Below the pieces are notes generated by a model, which made no database searches, was not told where the DNA came from, and saw only the letters and a list, made by a program, of their open reading frames with translations. From positions 1 through 23,329 of the forward strand of contig JBIOUF010000215.1 of the NCBI GenBank assembly GCA_044866695.1: DNA of 23,329 bases, read 5' to 3'. Below are positions 6,347 through 13,263 of the stretch, piece after piece (the stretch's first letter is position 1; each line of letters begins with the position of its first letter). The DNA is from JBIOUF01 sp044866695 (GTDB lineage Bacteria; Actinomycetota; Actinomycetes; Propionibacteriales; Nocardioidaceae). The position numbers and the translations under genes were made by a program.

Positions 6347-7164
6347 GGCTCACGATGCTGGAGTTGGACTGCGACGTCCGCCCGTCCCACGGCCCGTTGA
6401 GGGTGGTGTCGTGGGACGAGGCTGTCCGGTTGGGGTGGACGCACGACGAGCAGGCCGGCGTCGACCGGTGCCCGCGGTGCAGGGTGTCCCACATTCCGCA
6501 GCAGCGCCGGTTCGAGGTGACCGCGACAATCCTGCCGTCTGTGGTTGCCGAGGAGCCCGCCGGCGGTGGTGTCGCCCAGCCGGAGTCCGACGATCCGGCG
6601 CATGAGGCGTGGACGTGGGTGCAGCGGGCCCAGCAGGGCGACCGTGAAGCGTTCGGGCTCATCTACGACCGGTATGCCAACACGGTCTTCCGGTACGTCT
6701 ACTGGCGAGTGGGTGGCAACAGTCGGCCGGTGGCCGAGGACCTCACCTCCGAGGCGTTCCTTCGGGCGTTCAAGCGGATCAGCAGCTTCACCTGGCAGGG
6801 CCGCGACCTCGGCGCCTGGCTGGTGACAATCGCGCGCAACCTGGTCGCCGACCACTTCAAGTCCGGCCGGTACCGCCTGGAGGTCACCACCGGCGACGTG
6901 CTCGACGCCGACCGGGAGGACCGCGGCCCCGAGGGCAGCCCCGAACAGACCGTGGTCGACCACATCACCAACGTCGCTTTGCTGACCGCGGTCAAGGAGC
7001 TCAACCCGGAGCAGCGGGAGTGCATCGTCCTGCGCTTCCTGCAAGGGTTCTCGGTCGCCGAGGCAGCGCAGGCGATGGGCAAGAACGAGGGCGCGATCAA
7101 GGCGCTTCAGTACCGCGCCGTCAGGGCGTTGGCGCGGGCACTGCCGGAGGGGTTCCAGCCATGA
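6343..7164 (+). CDS. ECF-type sigma factor with N-terminal CxxC extension
   Basis: 273 residues. Region 2 spans about 100-170 (DREAFGLIYDRYANTVFRYVYWRV, then AEDLTSEAFLRAFKRISSF and GAWLVTIARNLVADHFK). Region 4 spans about 210-266 (LLTAVKELNPEQRECIVLRFLQGFSVAEAAQAMGKNEGAIKALQYRAVRALAR), closest in style to actinomycete ShbA/BldN-type sigmas. Residues 1-65 are not sigma: VVSWDEAVRLGWTHDE and CPRC (43-46) look like an independent small phage protein fused at the front. It probably directs host RNA polymerase to phage promoters, or mimics a host developmental sigma. No anti-sigma gene is obvious, although the next two genes encode membrane proteins. Confidence 0.88.
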   Translation: MRLTMLELDCDVRPSHGPLRVVSWDEAVRLGWTHDEQAGVDRCPRCRVSHIPQQRRFEVTATILPSVVAEEPAGGGVAQPESDDPAHEAWTWVQRAQQGDREAFGLIYDRYANTVFRYVYWRVGGNSRPVAEDLTSEAFLRAFKRISSFTWQGRDLGAWLVTIARNLVADHFKSGRYRLEVTTGDVLDADREDRGPEGSPEQTVVDHITNVALLTAVKELNPEQRECIVLRFLQGFSVAEAAQAMGKNEGAIKALQYRAVRALARALPEGFQP

Positions 7165-7460
7165 TCGGCACTTGGGTGGCGCTGGCCACCGCATCCCTGG
7201 GATCGGCGGTGCTGCTGGCGGTCGTGGTGGTGTCGCGGCGGGCGGCGGCGATGGAAGACCCGGCCGGATATCTGCGGCGGCGGACTTTGAACGCGTCGAG
7301 GTGGGCCATCCGGCGCCGGTTCAAGCGGATCGCCGCAGCCAACTGGCCGGACGGGATCACCCCCGCGCCGCCGCAGCCGTCCACATCGGACGAGCACTTT
7401 CGCCGGATCGCCAACGAGGTCGTGCCGGACAACGCCATCGACTGGGAGGACCCCAAATGA
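7161..7460 (+). CDS. Single-TM protein, unknown function
   Basis: 99 residues. One N-terminal TM helix (about 3-27, GTWVALATASLGSAVLLAVVVVS) is followed by a very basic juxtamembrane stretch (LRRRTLNASRWAIRRRFKRIA) and a soluble tail ending IDWEDPK. Start overlaps the sigma stop (ATGA). Position directly after an ECF sigma raises the idea of a membrane partner, but there is no visible anti-sigma motif. Confidence 0.65.
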   Translation: MIGTWVALATASLGSAVLLAVVVVSRRAAAMEDPAGYLRRRTLNASRWAIRRRFKRIAAANWPDGITPAPPQPSTSDEHFRRIANEVVPDNAIDWEDPK

Positions 7461-7933
7461 TCACTGTCCCTTGGTGGGTGATGCTGCTGACCGGCGGTAT
7501 CGGCCCCGTGCTGGCGTTCGCCGCCGCGACGTGGTGGCGCGCACAGCTTGACCAACTCGTCCTCGACCGCGTCGAGGTGGTGCTGTCCGCCGCTTTGGCC
7601 GGCTTCGCCGAGGACCGGGCCGAGCCAGTGCTGCCCATACCCGTGGACCCGTGGGCGTCGTATGAGCGTCTGTGGGAGGGCCTGGACGAGCCGAAGGCGC
7701 CGCAGTTGCCGGAGCATCCGTGGCTGCGGGACCCGACCGGGCCGCTGGACATCAGGCTGCCGCTGTCGCCGCAAGCCTCCAAGATCGTCGAGGCGGTGGT
7801 CGACGACACCCAACCCAAGGCCCGCGACAGGTTCGAAGGTGAACCCAAAGCCGCAGCGGCAAAAGACATCGTCGTGGCCGCTGTGGTCGCCGGCGCCGAG
7901 GTCCGCCCGGAAGCGGTGGAGGTGGCGGCGTGA
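7457..7933 (+). CDS. Single-TM protein with Pro-rich middle
   Basis: 158 residues. N-terminal TM helix (about 6-27, WWVMLLTGGIGPVLAFAAATWW), an amphipathic helix (QLDQLVLDRVEVVLSAALAGF), then a Pro/Trp-rich region with repeated short motifs (PVDPWASYERLW, LPEHPWLRDPTGPLD) and an Ala/Val-rich tail. Unknown function. Four-base overlaps on both sides. Confidence 0.65.
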   Translation: MITVPWWVMLLTGGIGPVLAFAAATWWRAQLDQLVLDRVEVVLSAALAGFAEDRAEPVLPIPVDPWASYERLWEGLDEPKAPQLPEHPWLRDPTGPLDIRLPLSPQASKIVEAVVDDTQPKARDRFEGEPKAAAAKDIVVAAVVAGAEVRPEAVEVAA

Positions 7934-8163
7934 ACAGCTGTGATGCCTTCCTGCGGCCGATCGCGACCGCCCCGCTGGACGAACCGGTGACCTGCTCGCA
8001 CTGCGGGCGGGAGTGGGTGTTCCGGCGGCGGCGGTGGTGGATGCGCTGGGCGTGGTGGCTGGAGACGGTTGATGCGTTTTGGCGGGACCGGGTGTGGGTC
8101 TGCGCACCGGCCACCCCCGCCGTTGAGGAGCTGCTGGCCGCTGACGTGAGGGAGCGCTCCTGA
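7930..8163 (+). CDS. Small zinc-finger, Trp-rich protein
   Basis: 77 residues. TCSHCGREW (about 22-30) gives one C-x2-C knuckle, with another Cys near position 58 (VWVCAP). Between them lies RRRRWWMRWAWWLETVDAFWRDR, rich in Trp and Arg, which may bind membrane or nucleic acid. Function unknown. GTGA overlap at the start; the stop shares one base with the next ATG (TGATG). Confidence 0.6.
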   Translation: MNSCDAFLRPIATAPLDEPVTCSHCGREWVFRRRRWWMRWAWWLETVDAFWRDRVWVCAPATPAVEELLAADVRERS

Positions 8164-8471
8164 TGCGCGAGTTGCTGATCTCGGTCGGGGTGGCGGCTGC
8201 TGTCACCGGCGTGGCTGGGGCGACCGGACTGTTCATGTTCCTGGGCACGGTGGTTCACCCGGCCTTCTACCTCATCGCCGCGTTCCTGATCCTCGGCGCG
8301 GTGGCGGGCGGGTTGTGGGTGTGGCATTCGTCCCGCGATGAAGGGCCCGACGACGCCACCGCGGTGATACCGCGGGTGGAGCCGATCCGCCCGGCCGCCG
8401 CGAGGGGTCCCCGGTCGGTGGGCCGCTGGCTGCGCCACCGCCGCCAAGGCATCAAGGAGGTGGCGCGATGA
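8163..8471 (+). CDS. Two-TM protein, unknown function
   Basis: 102 residues. Two hydrophobic helices (about 4-30 and 36-58) are followed by a soluble basic tail with RSVGRWLRHRRQGIKEVAR. No recognisable family. The frame of this gene, read past its stop, contains CGQPTGAPDKLWCDEH, which appears to belong to a damaged separate microgene (see 8468-8543). Confidence 0.65.
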   Translation: MRELLISVGVAAAVTGVAGATGLFMFLGTVVHPAFYLIAAFLILGAVAGGLWVWHSSRDEGPDDATAVIPRVEPIRPAAARGPRSVGRWLRHRRQGIKEVAR

Positions 8472-8543
8472 CGACGCTGTGGCCAGCCCACGGGCGCACC
8501 GGACAAGCTGTGGTGCGACGAGCACCGGGACGGCGGTGCGTGA
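8468..8543 (+). pseudogene. Probable frameshifted zinc-finger microgene
   Basis: The frame reading CGQPTGAPDKLWCDEHRDGGA ends at TGA 8541-8543, which overlaps the next likely ATG (TGATG). It looks like a genuine C..C..C..H microprotein. The ATG at 8468, well placed after AAGGAGGTGG, is in a different frame, and the coding-like frame has the upstream gene's stop at 8469-8471. A small indel within about 8470-8480 would restore one reading frame. Based on sequence character only. Confidence 0.35.
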
Positions 8544-8782
8544 TGCTCAAGGGCCGCACCGTTCCCGGTGTCAACTACGGCGCCTACTTCTGCCCCGGCG
8601 CGGCGGTCATCGTCGCCGACCCGTTCGGTACCTGGACCGGGCAGATCCTCAACATGGGCGAGCGCCCCGCCGAAGAGGCGGTGGTGTCCGTCACCGACCC
8701 AGGCACCAACCCCCACCGGCACGTCGGCGAGCGGCTGAACCGCGCCGTGTCCGAGCTGCGGCTGGTGGTGAGGCCGAGATGA
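8543..8782 (+). CDS. Small beta-rich protein, unknown function
   Basis: 79 residues from ATG 8543 (MLKGRTVPGVNYG). The frame is open back to ATG 8468 (104 residues), but the extra N-terminus (PAHGRTGQAVVRRAPGRRC) looks like out-of-frame translation of the microgene above. The core GAYFCPGAAVIVADPFGTWTGQILNMGERPAEEAVVSVTDP reads as a small all-beta domain. Unknown role. Overlaps the WhiB start (ATGA). Confidence 0.55.
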   Translation: MLKGRTVPGVNYGAYFCPGAAVIVADPFGTWTGQILNMGERPAEEAVVSVTDPGTNPHRHVGERLNRAVSELRLVVRPR

Positions 8783-9243
8783 GCGGGTCGACGTGGGGCA
8801 TGGCCACCGGGCGCGGCGCCTACTGGCGTCACCGCGCGGTCTGCCGCGGGGAGGACCCGGAGCTGTCCTTCCCCATCGGAACGACCGGCCCGGCGCTGGA
8901 TCAGGTCGAGCAGGCCAAGGCGGTGTGTGGGCGTTGCTCGGTCTCCGACGAGTGCCTCAAGTGGGCGCTGGAGACCGGGCAGGACGCCGGCGTGTGGGGT
9001 GGGAGGAGCGAGGAGGAGCGCCGTCTCCTCCGGCGCCGGTATGCCGAGCTGGTTGTCGAGCGGTTCGGGCCGGTCGGCGAGCTGGCCGCCGAGGCGCGCT
9101 GCCAGACCGTGCGCCGGTGCGAGAAGTGCCTCGAGCGGTTCAAGCCGAGGATCCGCCGCCAAAGGCTGTGCCAGGCCTGCGGCATCAAGCATTCGGATCG
9201 GGCAGTCCGCCGCCGGTATGCCGAGGCGGTGGCTGCGCGATGA
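8779..9243 (+). CDS. WhiB-family iron-sulfur regulator with C-terminal zinc ribbon
   Basis: 154 residues. The four WhiB cluster cysteines are present at C22, C50, C53 and C59 (AVCRGEDPELSF, then AVCGRCSVSDECLKWAL), followed by the GVWGG turn (71-75) and EEERRLLRRR. This is a complete Wbl core that should bind a 4Fe-4S cluster and contact the host primary sigma. Unusually a second domain follows, with C114/C117 (CEKC) and C131/C134 (CQAC) as a zinc ribbon, then a basic tail (RAVRRRYAEAVAAR). Phage WhiB proteins (for example the TM4 type) can down-regulate host WhiB genes; whether this one does is unknown. Overlaps both neighbours by four bases. Confidence 0.92.
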   Translation: MSGSTWGMATGRGAYWRHRAVCRGEDPELSFPIGTTGPALDQVEQAKAVCGRCSVSDECLKWALETGQDAGVWGGRSEEERRLLRRRYAELVVERFGPVGELAAEARCQTVRRCEKCLERFKPRIRRQRLCQACGIKHSDRAVRRRYAEAVAAR

Positions 9244-9395
9244 CGCTGACCATCCTGCTCACCATCCTGATCGCCTTCTGCGGCTGGGCCGCGTTCACCG
9301 GGCTCGCCGCGGCCGTCCGGCCGCAGCGCCGGCCACTGCTTCAGTGCCGCCCCGAATACCGCGCCCGTCATCGCCGTGTCCAGATTGGAGTCTGA
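9240..9395 (+). CDS. 51-residue single-TM protein
   Basis: One N-terminal hydrophobic helix (TLTILLTILIAFCGWAAFTGLAAAV) followed by a short, highly basic tail (RPQRRPLLQCRPEYRARHRRV). ATG 9240 overlaps the WhiB stop (ATGA). Function unknown. Confidence 0.6.
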   Translation: MTLTILLTILIAFCGWAAFTGLAAAVRPQRRPLLQCRPEYRARHRRVQIGV

Positions 9396-9398
9396 TCA

Positions 9399-9974
9399 AT
9401 GCTGTCCCTCGTTCGCGACCTGGCCGGTGTGTGGGCCGACAACCGGTTTGTTAAGGCCAACGATGCACTGCGCCGCAAGCTGATGCTCGCCGAGGCGTCG
9501 GTCGAGCGGCTGACGCAGATCGAGGAGAGGCTGCGCACGCGCCGGGCGATCGACCGCGATGTGCGTGTCCGTGCCGAGACCTCGGTCGCCGAGCTAACCC
9601 AGGCCAACCTCAAGCTCGCCGGGCTGCTGGCCGATCGGTCGGCGCCGCAGATCGACGCCGCGCTGGTCGCTGAGCGCCTCGAGGCCTGCGGCACGGCGCT
9701 CGCGACATGGCGCGGCGCCTACAGCGACTATCTGGCTGCGGACCTGGCTTTCAAGACCGCGTACAACACGGCATACACCGCGGCCGACGGCCCGGAGCAC
9801 CTGCGCCGGGCTGCGGCCGAGCTGGAGGCCAGAGAGATGCGCGCGTTCCGCGACGAGGCCGAGGTGGTGTGGCGCGACGCCGAGCGTCGTATCCGCCTGG
9901 CCGAGCAGGGTCTGCGGGTGGCGACCAAGGGCGCCACCGACGCCGCCGAGGCACCCGAGTCGGGTGATCGGTGA
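9399..9974 (+). CDS. Coiled-coil protein, unknown function
   Basis: 191 residues, almost entirely helical and rich in Ala, Glu and Arg, with long heptad-like stretches (ALRRKLMLAEASVERLTQIEERLRTRR, AAELEAREMRAFRDEAEVVWRDAERRI). Such proteins are frequent in actinophage early regions. No catalytic motif is seen; a scaffold or SMC/tail-like role cannot be told from sequence. Starts four bases after the previous stop. Confidence 0.7.
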   Translation: MLSLVRDLAGVWADNRFVKANDALRRKLMLAEASVERLTQIEERLRTRRAIDRDVRVRAETSVAELTQANLKLAGLLADRSAPQIDAALVAERLEACGTALATWRGAYSDYLAADLAFKTAYNTAYTAADGPEHLRRAAAELEAREMRAFRDEAEVVWRDAERRIRLAEQGLRVATKGATDAAEAPESGDR

Positions 9975-10243
9975 TGGACGACCTGGACCGCACGCGCCTG
10001 ACGGTCAGCGTGCTGGAGCTGCTCGACGCCAGCGCACGCGCCCACGCCGAGGGCCGAGGCGACGATTCCAGCAGCCTGATCGTGGAGGCGTGCGCGCTGG
10101 ACGCGAACGTGGTTAGCGCGGTGCAGGGCGGGATCACGATAGGCGAGATCCCGCACCCCCACCATGACCCCGACGCATGGGCGCTGTACATCGACGCCGC
10201 CCGGGACGGATTGGCGCGCCAGGAGCAGGCGGGCAAGCGGTGA
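9974..10243 (+). CDS. Small acidic protein, unknown function
   Basis: 89 residues from ATG 9974 (GTG 9971 is equally possible; both overlap the upstream stop). Helical N-terminus (LTVSVLELLDASARAHAEGRG) and a His/Pro segment PHPHHDPDAWALYIDAARDGL. No known family. Coupled to the RuvC-like remnant by a GTGA overlap. Confidence 0.6.
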   Translation: MDDLDRTRLTVSVLELLDASARAHAEGRGDDSSSLIVEACALDANVVSAVQGGITIGEIPHPHHDPDAWALYIDAARDGLARQEQAGKR

Positions 10244-10620
10244 ACGTCGTCGGCATCGATCCCAGCATCACCGGCACCGGCCTTGCCGCCACCGGCGGCA
10301 GCACCCGGGTAATCGGCCGCGACGGCATCACCAAGCTGCCGCTCGACCGACGCGTCCAGGCGCTCAAGCAGCTACGCGCTGAGATCGTGGCCTGGACCCT
10401 GGGCCGCTGCCCGACCCTGGTCGTCATCGAGCACCCGGCGTTCGGCGCAGATCATCGGTGCCGTCCTGCTGGTGGCGATCGGGCTGGCAGTCGGCATCCC
10501 GGTGGGGATCTTCATCGGCCAGCACCAGACGAAACCGCCGACGCCCAGGCCCGCGCCGCATCAGCACACCGGCCCGGATCTGTGGGAGCAGCACCGGGCC
10601 CCGCTGCCCGGCGACGGTGA
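10240..10620 (+). pseudogene. Truncated RuvC-like Holliday-junction resolvase
   Basis: The first 68 residues match the RuvC/RNase-H-like fold: beta-strand with catalytic Asp in VVGIDPSITGTGLA, the helix RRVQALKQLRAEIVAW, and the second acidic strand PTLVVIEHPAFG (Glu). From about 10447 the frame turns into Arg/Ala/Pro-rich nonsense-like sequence and ends at 10620, so the Asp/His-bearing C-terminal helices are missing. A RuvC-like enzyme is normally about 150-190 residues. At the same point another frame becomes coding-like for a membrane protein, which indicates a deletion that fused two genes. Likely inactive. Confidence 0.6.
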
Positions 10621-10636
10621 GGGGGACACGCGGTGA
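10445..10636 (+). pseudogene. C-terminal remnant of a small membrane protein
   Basis: This frame reads AQIIGAVLLVAIGLAVGIPVG then IFIGQHQTKPPTPRPAPHQH to TGA 10634-10636, a TM helix plus Pro/His tail. It has no usable ATG and overlaps the broken RuvC-like frame; GTG 10472 is the only possible start and would cut the helix. The best reading is that its own N-terminus was lost in the same deletion that truncated ruvC. Its stop still overlaps the next GTG (GTGA). Confidence 0.5.
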
Positions 10637-10941
10637 AGAGTTTGTTCTCGCGGTGGATCTCCAGGCCCGCGTCCTGCGAGGACCTGGAGAAGGTGCGCCT
10701 GTCGCAGCCTGCGGTGTCCGCCGACAGCAGCCGGCTGCTCGACGTGTTCGACGACGAGCCTGGGTCCCCGCCGAAAACCCTCCGACCGCCTCCTCGCTCG
10801 GTGTGGGCGGATGTGCCGCTGCCGTGGTGGCCGACGACAGCCGGGATGGCCTGCTACCCGGACACGACCCCGACCACTGTCTGGGACCCGGATCCCGGTC
10901 CGGCTCCTGACCGGATCGTTGTCGGCTCGGGAAGGGGGTGA
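10633..10941 (+). CDS. Proline-rich small protein, unknown function
   Basis: 102 residues from GTG 10633. Pro- and Trp-rich with low complexity in the middle (SPPKTLRPPPRSVWADVPLPWW; TTPTTVWDPDPGPAPD), so probably largely unstructured. Coupled by GTGA overlaps to both neighbours. No family recognised. Confidence 0.55.
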   Translation: MKSLFSRWISRPASCEDLEKVRLSQPAVSADSSRLLDVFDDEPGSPPKTLRPPPRSVWADVPLPWWPTTAGMACYPDTTPTTVWDPDPGPAPDRIVVGSGRG

Positions 10942-11360
10942 CCGCGGCGATGATCGTTCTTGTTACCGGTTCCCGTGTCTGGGACGACGCTGAATACATC
11001 TGGCGGGTCCTTGACGGGCTGCTCGCCGACGCCGGGGAGATTGTGCTGCACCACGGCGCCTGCAAGCTGGGGGCGGACCAGGCGGCCCACTTCTGGGCGC
11101 TCAGGAAACAGAGGCAAGGCCACAAAGTTCTGGTGGTCACGCATCCGGCCCGGTGGCGGCGGCCGGACGGCAGTACCGACAAGAGTGCCGGGATCCGCCG
11201 TAACGCCGAGATGGTCACCGCGGTCGTCCACGCCGATGTCGCCCAAACTGCCGTCTGCCACGCGTTCATCCGCGGCAACTCGCCGGGGGCGACCCACTGC
11301 GCCGGCGCCGCCGAGAAGGCTGGCATCACGGTCGTCCGGCACGGGTGGGAGGACCGGTGA
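10938..11360 (+). CDS. DUF2493 / SLOG-superfamily protein
   Basis: 140 residues from GTG 10938; ATG 10950 (MIVLVTGSRVWDD) is a good alternative. The Rossmann-like start IVLVTGSRVW, then HHGACKLGADQAAHFWA, AGIRRNAEMV and a final GATHCAGAAEKAGITVV match the DUF2493 (YspA/cpYpsA) family of SLOG nucleotide-binding proteins. These are thought to bind or cleave nucleotide-derived ligands. They are common in actinophages, with unproven function. Complete domain, central in the operon. Confidence 0.8.
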   Translation: MTAAMIVLVTGSRVWDDAEYIWRVLDGLLADAGEIVLHHGACKLGADQAAHFWALRKQRQGHKVLVVTHPARWRRPDGSTDKSAGIRRNAEMVTAVVHADVAQTAVCHAFIRGNSPGATHCAGAAEKAGITVVRHGWEDR

Positions 11361-11866
11361 CCCTCAAACGCACGACGCCGTTGAACGCTTTCTCGGCCAA
11401 GCGCTGGGAGAAGGTGACCGCGTCCGGGTTCCGGCCCACGTCGACGTTCACCCCGTGGCCGCGGGAGCCGCTGACAGCCAAGGCGCAGGCGCGGCGGTCC
11501 ACCGGCCCTAAGCAGTCGCAGACCACGCTGCTGTTCAAGCGCTCGCTGCGCATCTGCGAGTGGCCCGACTGCTGGCAGCCGGCGACCGACAAGCACCACC
11601 GATTGAACCGCAAGGACGGCGGCCGCCACGGCGAGATGCGCGACCGGCTCAACGGAGTCGCGTGGCTCCTGCACGCCTGCCGTGTCCACCACGCCTACGT
11701 GACGTCCCCGCACGGCTTCCGGCGACAGAAGGCGATCGAGATGGGCTGGCTGCTACTGGAGGGCCAGGACGCCCAGCGCGTGCCGGTGCTCACCCGGCAT
11801 GACGAGGAACCGATCTGGCTGCTCCCGAATGGGACGTGGCTGCGCTTCGAGGAGGCATGCGCATGA
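11357..11866 (+). CDS. HNH-type nuclease-like protein
   Basis: 169 residues. CEWPDC (67-72), DKHHRLNRKDGGRHGEMRDRLNGVAWL (HH at 80-81, Asn99) and CRVHHAYV (108-114) outline a zinc-stabilised HNH/beta-beta-alpha-metal fold of the kind found in actinophage homing or packaging-associated endonucleases. Basic N-terminus (LKRTTPLNAFSAKRWEK). The trailing part ends in EEPIWLLPNGTWLRFEEACA. Start overlaps the SLOG stop by four bases. Confidence 0.7.
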   Translation: MTLKRTTPLNAFSAKRWEKVTASGFRPTSTFTPWPREPLTAKAQARRSTGPKQSQTTLLFKRSLRICEWPDCWQPATDKHHRLNRKDGGRHGEMRDRLNGVAWLLHACRVHHAYVTSPHGFRRQKAIEMGWLLLEGQDAQRVPVLTRHDEEPIWLLPNGTWLRFEEACA

Positions 11867-12249
11867 GCGCAAAGGATCTTGAAAAGCCGGAGGCGCTGCT
11901 GACCCCGGCAAAGGTCGCGGCGATGTTCAACGTGGATTCCAAGACCGTCACCCGGTGGGCTCAGACAGGAAAGCTCAAGCCAGCGTTCCTGACGCTTGGC
12001 GGTCACCGCCGATACCGCGAGGCGGACGTCCTCAAGCTGCTGCACAGCCACGGCCCGACCCGTTTTCAGGTCCGCCACTGGGCGGAAGGCCGCAACGGAC
12101 AGTTCCCCGCGGTGCATGGCACCTACACCAACCCGGCGGCCGCGCAGGCAGCGCTCGCCCGGGCAGTGGAGGACGGATACGACAGGCCCTGGATGACGCG
12201 GTGGGATCCCGAAGCCGGCCGATGGGAGCGGGTGACCGATGCGTCCTGA
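11863..12249 (+). CDS. BldC-like (MerR-type HTH) DNA-binding protein
   Basis: 128 residues from ATG 11863, eight bases from GAGGAGG (11848-11854); ATG 11857 is too close to it. Residues 11-60 closely follow the BldC pattern: LLTPAKVAAMFNVDSKTVTRWAQTGKL, then LGGHRRYREADVLKLL. Actinomycete BldC is about 68 residues. This one adds about 65 residues (RFQVRHWAEGRNGQFPAVHGTYTNPAAAQAALARAVEDGY), perhaps a second small domain. It may act on BldC-type repeated sites in host or phage promoters. ATGA overlap upstream. Confidence 0.85.
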   Translation: MSAKDLEKPEALLTPAKVAAMFNVDSKTVTRWAQTGKLKPAFLTLGGHRRYREADVLKLLHSHGPTRFQVRHWAEGRNGQFPAVHGTYTNPAAAQAALARAVEDGYDRPWMTRWDPEAGRWERVTDAS

Positions 12250-12502
12250 ACGGACGGGCGTCGAGGTGGCCTTCGTTCCGGAGGTGTTGTTCAAGTCCGG
12301 TGACGTGAAGGTTGAGCTGGTTCGTCCTGCGGCGATGCGCCGGTATGTGGACGGTCTCGCGCACGGGGCGGCGTGGCAGTCGCTGCGGGACGAGTTGTGG
12401 AAGGCGGTCCGTCCGGATCGGGACGGCGGGCTGGTCCGGGTCTTTGGCACCCAGAGGCTGGCGCTGCTGTTCCTTGCGGCGGAGGTGGACACCGATGACT
12501 GA
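12239..12502 (+). CDS. Small protein, unknown function
   Basis: 87 residues (VEVAFVPEVLFKSGDVKVELVRPAAMRRYVDGLAHG, then DELWKAVRPDRDGGLVRVFGTQRLALLFLAAEVDTDD). Beta-rich first half, helical second half. ATG 12239 lies 11 bases inside the preceding gene. No family recognised. Confidence 0.6.
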   Translation: MRPERTGVEVAFVPEVLFKSGDVKVELVRPAAMRRYVDGLAHGAAWQSLRDELWKAVRPDRDGGLVRVFGTQRLALLFLAAEVDTDD

Positions 12503-12647
12503 AACCCAAGCGCGGATGGAGGACGTGGAGGCCGATCGTCGTCGGATCCGTGCCGCGTTGATCGCCGGGATCCGGCTTCGCCGGGTGTTGGCCAAGCGCC
12601 GTCTGATGCGGCTGGTCCGCTTGAGCCACGTGGGGCGGCCATGGTGA
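12495..12647 (+). CDS. 50-residue basic helical protein
   Basis: Starts MTETQARMEDVEADRRRIRAAL and ends in a strongly basic helix (RLRRVLAKRRLMRLVRLSH). Overlaps the previous gene by eight bases and the next by seven. The basic helix could bind nucleic acid or membrane; nothing more specific can be said. Confidence 0.5.
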   Translation: MTETQARMEDVEADRRRIRAALIAGIRLRRVLAKRRLMRLVRLSHVGRPW

Positions 12648-12805
12648 GCCAGGACGTTCTGCTGCGCGAGTTGGAGGCCGAGCGGCGTACCGGGATGCCG
12701 GGCCCTCCGCCGTTGGAGCCGGAGCCTGACCGGGTGAAGCGGGCCAGGCTGCTGCGGCTGGACCGGGAGCTGCACCGCTACCGCCGGCGGGAGGCGGGGT
12801 CGTGA
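12641..12805 (+). CDS. 54-residue basic helical protein
   Basis: ATG 12641 (GTG 12644 is possible): VSQDVLLRELEAERRTGMPGPP, then a Pro turn and a basic helix (DRVKRARLLRLDRELHRYRRREAGS). Similar in size and character to the gene before it. The stop overlaps the next GTG (GTGA), which supports a real, translated gene. Confidence 0.5.
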   Translation: MVSQDVLLRELEAERRTGMPGPPPLEPEPDRVKRARLLRLDRELHRYRRREAGS

Positions 12806-13263
12806 GCGTGTGTTGGCCGTTGCGCGTGGAGGCTCAGGCGATCTTGGACGGGTGCGGGCCGGACACGCCCCGCAGCGAGGTGGTATGGGCGGCGCTGGTA
12901 GCGGTCTGCGACCGGCTGGACTACTTCGAGCAGCTGCCGATCCTCCGGTCGATTCCGAAGCCGTGGTCGACGTTCGGCGGTGAACACCGGCGGATCGACT
13001 GCGACCACGTGGGGTTGCACATCCGGTCGGCGGGCAAGGGCAGCCCGGTGGTGGTGCCGGTGGTGGCCTTCACGGAGCTGGCCGACCTGGCGACGTTGGA
13101 CCGGGTCGGTGAGGACCTGTATCGGCGTGTCCGGGCGGCGGCTGTGGGCCGGGACTGGCGGGAGTGCGACCGGCTGCTGGCGTGGGTGTGGCAGCGGTGC
13201 CGGCCGGGTGCCCCGGACGAACAGCTGGACCTTCTCGACCTGATCGGGGCGGCGGCGCCATGA
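12802..13263 (+). CDS. Helical protein, unknown function
   Basis: 153 residues. N-terminal helices (LRVEAQAILDGCG, SEVVWAALVAVCDRLDYFEQLPILRSI) and a beta part (RRIDCDHVGLHIRSAGKGSPVVVPVVAFTELADLATLD), ending in helices with an acidic tail. Looks like a folded globular protein but no family is recognised. GTGA/ATGA overlaps at both ends. Confidence 0.65.
   Translation: MSVCWPLRVEAQAILDGCGPDTPRSEVVWAALVAVCDRLDYFEQLPILRSIPKPWSTFGGEHRRIDCDHVGLHIRSAGKGSPVVVPVVAFTELADLATLDRVGEDLYRRVRAAAVGRDWRECDRLLAWVWQRCRPGAPDEQLDLLDLIGAAAP

Noticed and set aside
5989..7194. 401-residue minus-strand open frame
   Set aside because: Antisense to the sigma gene and its neighbours; a GC-bias shadow with no domain-like sequence.
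10458..10910. 150-residue plus-strand open frame over the RuvC scar
   Set aside because: Ser/Arg/Trp-rich out-of-frame reading of the TM remnant and the following Pro-rich gene.
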